DNA of 61,471 nucleotides from Nemertoderma westbladi (taxonomy: Eukaryota; Xenacoelomorpha; Nemertodermatida; Nemertodermatidae), in contig JAUCBJ010007657.1 in the NCBI GenBank assembly GCA_032718475.1, positions 1 to 61,471 on the forward strand, in the 5' to 3' direction. Below are positions 31,888 through 42,400 of this stretch, piece by piece. Position numbers and translations under genes: made by a program. The notes below the pieces were generated by a model. That model was not told where the DNA came from. It was given only the letters and a program-made list of their open reading frames with translations, and did not search any database. Within the stretch, counting starts at the first letter, position 1. Every line of letters begins with the position of its first letter.

Positions 31888-32652
31888 TTAATTATGTGAA
31901 TAGTATTATATATTATATATATATATATGTGAATAGTTAAATATAAGTTAATTATGTGAATAATATTGTTAAATATAAGTTAATTATGTGAATAGTTAAA
32001 TATAAGTTAATTATGTGAATAGTTAAATATAAGTTAATTATGTGCATAGTTAAATATAAGTTAATTATGTGAATAGTTCAATATAAGTTAATTATGTGAA
32101 TAGTTAAATATAAGTTAATTTTGTGAATAATTAAATATAAGTTAATTATGTGAATAGTTAAATATAAGTTAATTATGTGAATAGTTAAATATAAGTTAAT
32201 TATGTGAATAGTTAAATATAAGTTAATTATGTGAATAGTTAAATATAAGTTAATTATGTGAATAGTTAAATATAAGTTAATTATGTGAATAGTTAAATAT
32301 AAGTTAATTATGTGAATAGTTCAATATAAGTTAATTATGTGAATAGTTAAATATAAGTTAATTATGTGAATAGTTAAATATAAGTTAATTATGTGAATAG
32401 TTAAATATAAGTTAATTATGTGAATAGTTAAATATAAGTTAATTATGTGAATAGTTAAATATAAGTTAATTATGTGAATAGTTAAATATAAGTTAATTAT
32501 GTGAATAGTTAAATATAAGTTAATTATGTGAATAGTTAAATATAAGTTAATTATGTGAATAGTTAAATATAAGTTAATTATGTGAATAGTTAAATATAAG
32601 TTAATTATGTGAATAGTTAAATATAAGTTAATTATGTGAATAGTTAAATATA
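31888..32652. repeat. 27-bp AT-rich minisatellite
   Basis: About 26-28 tandem copies of a 27-bp unit containing TTAATTATGTGAATAGTTAA are very uniform. Single-base variants (TGTGCATAG, AGTTCAATA) and a few irregular units sit at the left end. Noncoding. Confidence 0.97.
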
Positions 32653-33346
32653 ATGTTTCTACACTACGTGAATACCGAATAATACGTGAAAGTTGAATAG
32701 TTATTTTGGGATGATTGGATAATATTATATTCTTATCATGAGCTCATCACATTTTATTTATTCCATTGAGTAGGCCCTTTTTTCGTTTTTTTTTTGTCTT
32801 TCGTCGTCTATAATGGGAATATTCGCTCAACGGAGCAACAGCAGTGTGCAGAATAATGTAACGGGACAATATATTTTAAAGTTTGAAGGCTCGTAGTGAG
32901 ATAATAATGGCCTTTTGGATCAATGGAAAGCCTTATTGTCTATACAGACAGGCGCCACATCGTCTGGTATAAAGGAACATGATGATCTTCCCCATATACC
33001 AAATGATATATCGGTCTCAAGAATATTTTATTTTCTTATATATATCTATTTGACTTAATAAATTTAAGGACAAAACATTTATGTTTAAATTTCTGTTTCA
33101 TTTAAATTACGGTTTTCGAAAAAGAGAATATGAATGAAACGAATGCGAATTAACTTTTAGGAAACACAGGAAACAGAAGAACAGTTAGATGGTTGCCAGG
33201 AGATGGTTCACTCTATAATTAAGTTAGATGGTTCACTCTATAATTAAGAAGCCCAATTTTAACTGATCAACTTTCACGAATCATTTAACTGCTCTGCTGT
33301 TGCATAAAGCACACCGAAATGTTACTAGACAGTTATTATAGTTTAT
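32653..33346. other. Noncoding region downstream of the WxxW gene
   Basis: This region lies 3' of the minus-strand gene that ends at 33347. A short duplication of GTTAGATGGTTCACTCTATA occurs near 33185-33245. An AATAAA just after the stop codon could serve as the poly-A signal. Confidence 0.45.
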
Positions 33347-33428
33347 TTATCTCCTTCTGAAATACACAGCTAGAGCGATTGCCATCGATCCAAGGCCAAG
33401 CAACAGAGCTATAATGGGGAACAGCAAG
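33347..33428 (-). CDS. WxxW gene, last exon: transmembrane segment and stop
   Basis: The acceptor TTTATTTTTCAG lies at 33429-33440. The exon finishes a Ser codon, then encodes 26 residues of which about 20 are hydrophobic, ending FRRR and TAA at 33347-33349. AATAAA overlaps the stop. Confidence 0.8.
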
Positions 33429-36400
33429 CTGAAAAATAAATGATAAATTACTAGTGATTACATGATAATAATAAAAATAATAATTTATTATTATTATTTA
33501 TATTGTAAGCGGATTCAATTCCCTTCATTCTCCAGCCTAAAATGGGACCAGTGGCATTTTACCAATATAGTTGGGGATACGAGATTACCAATAATAATCT
33601 CGCCTCATAACCAACTCGGTGGGGGGGGGGGGGGGGGGGGCGGTACAGGCCCCAAAGCCACAGAGAGAGGGGAGAGGTCAAACCACCTCGGATGGTAGAA
33701 CACAGCTAGTCAAGGCTAGCGGCAGGGGGTAACACTCACACTCACAGGGAGTGCCAAAGTGACAATTAGTACATAAGCCAATAGCAGGCAGGGGAGCACG
33801 TGGATAGAGATAGGAAAGCATCCATTGGGTACAAAAGGCCAAGTAGAGTAAGAGGTGAAACCAATATCTATGTGTATCAATCATATAGTTATTCTGTATT
33901 ACTGATTTACCAGTCAGTTCATTAATCACAGAGTTGCAGACCGGTTATAGTTTTTGACCGTCATCTAGTATCAATTACATATCTGCTGTTATTCTGTATT
34001 GCGATATCAATCACATACTAATTCTGTGATATTATCATTTGGAACATTAACATTGAGAAACACATTAAACTCTGTTATTTTCCCCAACGGCCTTCGGCCA
34101 AAAGGACACTAGCTCAGCAGCCCAGCAGTTAGGTGACGCGTACCAAACCTTACCCGGTCGGGATCTACGATCCCGTCACATATATTATTTAGATAATTCA
34201 ATATTTTGTCGGTCGAACTCTGGATTTGTTTAACCAACTACCGTACAATATCAGTACAGTATGATCGAAGTTGCAATAAACAGATTTTCGGTTTTAATAA
34301 AACCACGAATATTTCTCCTTTGGATTTTGGTTTAAAAAATCTCCCAGCCATTTTGTAAAACTAGTTAGTATACAGTTGTGAAACTTTACAAATCAATGTT
34401 GAATTAAATTACCTATCCAAAGGTGTTAAACTTAGTCGTAGTTGTTACAAATATTGATGGGCCGACGAAAAAACATTACGGGTTGAGTTTTTTTGGTAAC
34501 CATATGAAGATATGTCAAATCATAATCATATGGTAGTATTATTTGGTTTTTGTTTTTAATGTTTTAAAGGATACATTTTTTTTAAATTTTTAGTGTTTTA
34601 GTGAACATGTTGTAAAGTATTGGGCAATGTTACATAAATAAATGAAATAGTATTAATAGAAATAAAAATTGTAAATAAAAATAAAGTAGATATACCATTC
34701 CTCTAATAATAATTGATGCGTTGTCATGTGATCTGATTATTTAAACCAATAAGATGAAATATTATTGTTTATAATGAGATTTACCTCCCATTCCTGTGCC
34801 ATCCGTCTTCAACACTATATTCATCTAAAAAATAAGTACAAATAATTCTATACAATAGTGCTAAGTTATATTTTAAATTGACAGGATGATATAAGCCGGC
34901 ATAGCATTCTTAAAAATGCAGCTGCAATGCAGCATGACGATCCTAGAAGTAGTCCTAGTAGTATGCTACGAAAAAATAGTAAGACTATGCATGATCTACT
35001 AGATAGACCTATCTATTATTGTAGGTCATGCAATGATTGAAATATTAAGTGCACAATAACATAAAGCGAATCTATTTAGCAGATGTCACATATTGGATAC
35101 AAAAATAAGTAATATGCTATAATTATTGTCTGTTCGAGAATGGAATATACGGATATAATACTTGAAGCAAATTAATCTGAAACTACAGAGGCCCTATAAT
35201 CCGAAGTAGTTATATCAAAATTATAAAAATTAAGATTATATACGAATATAATACTGGTTTGTTGCCCCAGCAACGTGTAAACAAAAAGCGAGAATTAATG
35301 AGAAACTGTTATAAAAAAATATGTCACTTACTTATAGGGCAACAGAATCTCACTTTGTAGTTTTTACACCTCTTCCCATTATTATCTTGTTTGCGACAGA
35401 GGAAGCCATCGGCTGCGTTATAGAAAGCGAATGTTTGTCCGGTGCTGGCAGCTGGTCTGTTATTAGAACGAACTTGAGCCTCTATGGAACTAAATGGAAT
35501 TAGATAGCAAATTTACAAATAATAAGAAAATAAACTAAAAATAATGATTTAATGGATTTGGTAATATATTATACTTAAGTATAATATAATATTGTTGTCA
35601 ACAAGTCAAGGTAAACGGGAGCAAATTTCCAACTTTTTTCGTCTGTAATTAAAGACAATGAAAGTCTCTGAGGTTTTGATAGTTTAGTAAAATCGATTAT
35701 TAGAAAGTCTATTAAAATATTCGATAAATATGAGTTTTAGAAAACCCTTGCCAATGTGTTGATGATAATGAAAAACTACAAGTTATTATTGGTTACCTAT
35801 TCTATAAAATGTGATAAATACTGTCCAATCAGAGATTAGGATTTATAAATACTGTCCAATCAGAGATTAGGATTTATAAATACTGTCCAATCAGAGATTA
35901 GGATTTATAAATACTGTCCAATCAGAGATTAGGATTTATAAATACTGTCCAATCAGAGATTAGGATTTATAAATACTGTCCAATCAGAGATTAGGATTTA
36001 TAAATACTGTCCAATCAGAGATTAGGATTTATAAATACTGTCCAATCAGAGATTATGATTTATGTAAATTGTTTGCACATTCCAAAATCTCAATGATTAT
36101 GCCATGTATTTTTTTTTGGTTATTATAACTGTCATTTAACCCTAACCCTATGTTATAAACTTTGAAATACATTAATTCATACAATACATTACATTCATTA
36201 ACGGCCTTTCGTGCCTATAGCATCATTTTCCATATTCCAGTGAATTTCATAAATTATGTCTTTAGTATAGTGTAGGGCCTACTGTATTTTGATTGATTAG
36301 TAAAAAAATACTTTTTATTATTGAAGATGTAATAACAATTACCGGTACTGAATATGCCGTAAGAATAACTAATTGATAGCTTATAAATATTAAAGTTTAT

Positions 36401-39400
36401 TATTATAATAAATTGTATTTTATATTTGATAAATATTGATAATTACTCAACATTATATATGGTGACCCGGACGTCGAACTACTGAATATATAAAAAACTT
36501 ACTACAGAACTGTGTACCTAATTGATAATTGGAATATCGGCACCGGCTGACCGGTACCGCGAAACCATAATGCCCGATTTACACAACCAACCCAATGCTA
36601 TATTAGAAGCGGAACTCACTACCTTATTAGGTTTGTTTTAAATTGGTTCGAAGGAATAATTATAAGTGAAACATTTTAATAAACGATTGTTTTGTATAGA
36701 CCAACAGACCGACAGATAATTATGTATCAACGTATTTAATGAATCGAAATAAATATAAGACGTTCAACAGATGTTTGCCCTAACAGCAATGAACACCCAC
36801 CACCTATCATAGGAAAGCAATAAAGGCACGCACTACTACATGCCCCAAAATGGAACTCGCTTAACATAAGATTGACATTTTACATATATCTCTGAGGAAC
36901 AAGCTTTTCTCTCGTACTCCTTCTTGTCTCCACAGTTTTTTGATCCAAATTGTCCTTGTTTATTACCACTGATGGGATAAACTTTTTCAAGTATCTCCGG
37001 TTTCGCCAGTATAATCGTCCTGTTTCCGACTTCACTAGATAACTTCTACCACGAGGTTTGATCTCCATAACCTCGGCGATCAGATCCCAAGTTTTCTTTT
37101 TCGTGTGTTGAACTCTAACAAATCACCAACTGAGAGTTGCACCAACTCACGAGAACCTTGATCATACATTTCTTTGGCTTTCTGTCGCAGAACTGTTGCT
37201 TTCCGATCAGCCTTTTGTACAGTATTCCTGTCAACCACATTGTACACTACAGGATGCGCAGGCAATGGTGTTCTTGTTGGTCTGCCAAATAACTTCATTG
37301 CTGGACTCATCCCATCATTTCTTGGAGTGTTCCTATACTCAAGTAGTCCGCGAAAAATTTTCCCTTCTGGATATCTCTTGATGGAAAGTTTTCTTTACCA
37401 ATAGCTTCATGCTCTTCACTGCTGCTTCAGCATAACCATTGGCGATATGGCGATGAAGGGTCGTGTTTGATACCCCACTTTTTGCAGAATTCACTAAACT
37501 TCCTACTTTTAAACTGTGGACCACCGTCGAAGACATCAACCATTTTCAGCTCTGCGCCTGCCCTCCAAATTGTATTGTACACATAGCCATACAATTTCTC
37601 CTTTAATCTCAAGATCCTCGGCGTTTCGATTTCTTCCAGTTGCTTGTGATTCAGAATTGATACAAGTGGTTTATGATTGACCACAAGCTCAAACTGATCA
37701 CCACAAAGATATATCTGCAGTTTCATGACAGCCCAGACCACTGCCAACAATTCTATCTCAAATACCGAGTATCGTGTTTATGTTGGGGTCGCAGTTCTTG
37801 AATTCGCTCTCAACAACTTCCAAACTTGACCTGACTCTTCTCGCCACAATGCATAACCCAACCCTGTCTTCTGGGCAGCATCCGTTTCCAATCTGAGTTT
37901 TGCAATTACAATTACAATTACGATTACAATTACGATGACATTACCAAACTTCTATGAAAAAGATTCAAGGATCTGGTTTGATCAAATCAAACAAATCCTC
38001 TCTAACTCATCCAAAGAAGTTATGAAATACAGTCTGCTAAGAGTCCTACCAACAAATTTAATCTTTGACAGCAGCATACATGTTTCTGATGATTTTGAAA
38101 CTATAAAAACAAGTGTAATTAATTTCTTTGACGACAGTGGGGAGCGAAGACTAAAGAAGCTGGTCCAGGATCAAGCCCTTGGCGACCACAAACCCTCCAT
38201 CACCCTGAGACAACTGTTACGTTTAGCTCCGCATAACGAAAACATATTTGAACTACGATTTTTGGAGATTTTACCCGAACCTGTCCGTTTAGCACTAATA
38301 TCAATTGATGGAATTTCAACCAAACCCAACCCAGTCATACCAACCAACATACCAACCAACATACTCATACCAACCCAGTCAATGTAAACAGTGTTACAGT
38401 TCCAATCAACCACACCTCTACCTCAAGGCCTAATCCGAACAACACAACTACAACTGGAGGCGCCACTGCAGCCAATGGATACACCATGGAACTCTGGTGC
38501 AGTAATATCACACAGCAAATGACCAAGTTAACCCATGCCATCAATCAAGATCTTATCTACTCAAGACAAGATCACTCACAAGAATGGAGTCATAATGGTG
38601 GGAACAATCGAGAAAGATATTCTGCCTCGAGATCTCTACTACTACAATCAGCATGCTGCATTGCAGCTGCATTATATATATATTATATATTACATATATA
38701 TAAAGAATGCTGTGCCGGCTTGTCGACAAAGTTGCACCTCCACAACTCCCTATCACCCATGAAATTTGCTAGATCATCCGCATCTTCAAGGCCAGTGTCC
38801 TTTAAGTTGCGTCTCAAGAAAGTCATGGGCTGTCCACCATGCTTATTCACTCCATGAGGCGCAACAAAGCACAAGATTATACACTGGCTGGTCCTCACGG
38901 CGAAAGCAATGTGCTGCAAAGCAGAGGCGTGCTTTGTTCTAGTGTCAAGCTTGGGGGAACCAATGAGACACCTCCAATGTTATATAGTGTCTGTTTGGAG
39001 ATGGTTGTACTGTACTTGACACACTGAACCTGGCGAAGCATTCATGTGAATGTGCCATCTAGAGATTTTGTGTCCTCAGCAGTTAGAGCCCAGGATGAAC
39101 TCCCATAGAGGAGTACTGGAACTACTGCTACTCTAAATAATCGGACCTTAAGTTTCCGATGAATTCTATGTGACTTCCAAATCCTGGAAAGCCCATTTAA
39201 GGCTGCCCATGCCTTTCCCTTACGTTTTCAGAGGTCCTCATCTGACTTCTGGATCCATGATCCCAGTTAACAGAAGTCATCCACTTTCTCAAGCATACCA
39301 TCCTTTGAGCTTATGCTGATCCAGTCAGAGACTTGCTGAAGAAGCCTGTTCTAATGAGCTGAGGAGCCATTGGGTTCCCTCAAGTGATTCTGAGAGTACT

Positions 39401-42400
39401 CCTAAATCATCAGCAAGTCTAGATCGGGTAGGTACTTGGCAGGATTTCCTCAACTTCTGGTGCCAGTAGGAGGAGTTACCATCACCCCATCATCATTATG
39501 ATGATCTAAGGACATGTATAGAACATAGTCATCTGCAATTATGAACAAGAATGGCGCAAGTGTGACTCCCAGAAGGGCTCGCCATAACAAGTCGAATGGT
39601 TCTGTGTCAATGTCAACAGTAGACACAAATGTTATTAAACCATCATATATTGATCTGATTGTTGCAATAATTTCATCAGGAATCCCATATAATGAAAGTA
39701 TGCTGAACATACATGAGAGAGGGACTGAATCAAACGCCTTGAAGAAGTCAACAAACTACTACTACTACTACTACTACTGACGACAGCAGGCAATCATCCC
39801 AGGCATGGAAATCGATCAATCTGATTACTGGGCGGAAAAGCCAACCAACCACCAAGGTTAAGGCTGAATCACCAGCCGATCGCCTCAATGGTTGGTAAGC
39901 CCACTTTGAAAAGCTCCTCAATAATGGCAGGGTATTGCCTGATAACTTTATAGAAGTAAAAGTGTCTGAGTCTGTACTCCCAGATATTCCCATTGGCGAT
40001 ATCTCCTTTGCAGAAGTGAAGGCTGCTGCAAAGAGCATTAAGACCAATCGTGCCAGTGGAGTAGATGGTGTTCCCCCTGAGGTCTTTAAAATACCTGAGT
40101 GTTTAAAGCTCATCTATCCCATCATAGTAGACATGTACCGAACAACAAGAGTCCCACAAGAAATGAAAACAAATAAGTTGGTGCCAGTTCCCAAGAAGGG
40201 CAACCTAACACTCTATGGTTCTTTTCGGGGAATCTCATTGATCTCGATTGCTGCAAAGCTATACAATAGGATTCTATTAAATCGCATCAGGGATCCCATT
40301 GAGAGACTGCTCCGTGGAAATCAGAATGGGTTCCGTAAAGGTCGTGGGACCATGGAGCCCATTTTGGCACTTAGAAGGATAATTGAAGAGTTATCAAAAA
40401 AGAAAGACAGGCATCTGGCTGTTATCTTTGTTGACTTCTTCAAGGCCTTTGATTCAGTCTCTCGCTCATGTATGTTCAGCATACTTTCATTATATGGGAT
40501 TCCTGATGAAATTATTGCAGCAATCAGATCAGTATATGATGGTTCGACAACATTTGTGTCTACTGTTGATGGTGACACAGAACCATTTGAAGTGTTATGG
40601 GGCGTCCTCCAAGGTGACACACTTGCACCATTCTTGTTCATTATTGTGGTTGACTATGTTCTACGCATGTCCTTAGATCATTATAGTGATGATAACTCCA
40701 CCTACTGGCTCCAGAAGTCGAGGAAATCCTGCCAAGTACCTAACTGATCTAGACTTTGCTGATGACTTAGGAGTACTCTCAGAATCATTAGAGGGAGCCC
40801 AATGGCTCCTCAGCTCATTAGAACATGCTGCTTCTAGTGTTGGTCTTTTTATTAACTCCAGAAAGACCAAAATTCTGACAGTTAACTTTGAAAGTCCTCA
40901 GCAAGTCTCTGATCGGATGAGCATAAGCTCAAAGGATGGTATGCTTGAGCATGTGGACGACTTCTGTTACCTGGGATCATGGATCCGGAAGTCAGGTGAG
41001 GACCTTCGAATACGTAAGGGAAAGGCATGGGCAGCCTTGAATAGGCTTTCCAGGATTTGGAAGTCACCGAGAATTAATCGGAAACTTAAGGTCCGATTAT
41101 TTAGAGCAGCAGTAGTTCCAGTACTCCTCTACGGGAGTCCATGCTGGGCTCTAACTGCTGAGGACACCAAATCTCTGGATGGCACATTCACAAGAATGCT
41201 ACGCCGGGTTCATTGTGTCAAGTACAATGCACATATCTCTAACTAGACACTATATAACATTGGAGGTGTCTCATTGGTTCCCCCAAGCTTGATACTAGAA
41301 CAAAATCGCCTCCGCTTTGCAGGACATTGCTTTCGCCGTGAGGACCAGCCAGTGCATAATCTTGTACTTTGGCAGCCTCATGGAGTGAATAAGCATGGTG
41401 GACAGCCCATGATTTTCTTGAGACGCATCTTAAAGGACACTGGCCTTAAAGATGCGGATGATCTAGCAAATGTCATGGGTGATAGGGAGTTGTGGCGGTG
41501 CAATTTTGTTGACAAGCCGGCACAGCATTCTTAAAATTGCAGCTGCAATGCAGCATGCCGATCCTAGTAGTAGTACTACTACTAGGATCGGCATGCTGCA
41601 TTGCAGCTGCATTTTTAGAATGCTGTGCCGGCTTGTCGACAAAATTGCTCCGCCACAACTCCCTATCACCCATGACATTTGCTAGATCATCCGCATCTTC
41701 AAGGCCTTGACCTTTAAGATGCGTCTCAAGAAAGTCATGGGCTGTCCACCATGAGGCTGCCAAAGCACAAGATTATGCACTGGCTGGTCCTCACGGCAAA
41801 AGACAACAAACGTCGACAAAGATAACAGCCAGATTTTTTGATAACTCTTCAATTATCCTTCTCCAAAATGGGCTCCATGGTCCCACGACTTTTATAGAAC
41901 CCATTCTGATTTCCACGGAGCAGTTTTTCAAGACTTCAAAGATCCTCTTCAGATCTTCTTTAACAGAGATGGAGATCTCGAATTTTAGTACTCGAGATCT
42001 CCATCAGCTCCAAGAGATTACTACCAAGCTCGTTCCAAATCACGTTCCTCCAACCCTGATGGGAAATTTTGTTGGTATCATTGGAAATTCGGTAAGAATG
42101 CTACTAAGTGTATGGTAGAAAACTGCAAGTGGGACCCAGAGATCATATATATAATATATCACACTTTTACATAGAATAACATTAATTAAACCCACTAAAT
42201 TCTGAGACTAATGCTTTACCACTACACCGAAATAATCATTACTTGTACTTGTACAAATTGCTTTATCGCTGTTTCCACAATTTAGATAACATTTTTGATG
42301 TTCTCAGTTGATGCTTTTCATATATCAGATCCTTAATATCCATGTCTCCTAAATGACCAGTAATAAATAGCCCAAGATCAATCATATGTTGTACATGAAA

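Noticed and set aside
34070-34185. Possible tRNA gene or SINE (TAGCTCAGCAG and a CGGGATCTACGATCCCG stem)
   Set aside because: A-box and B-box spacing and the T-loop sequence do not fit a tRNA, and no second copy with a shared body was found.
39748-40113. 121-residue minus-strand ORF
   Set aside because: It is antisense to the LINE-B copy B reverse transcriptase.
41463-41763. Overlapping ORFs on both strands
   Set aside because: They are the two arms of the tail-to-tail LINE-B palindrome, so the same peptide is read on both strands.
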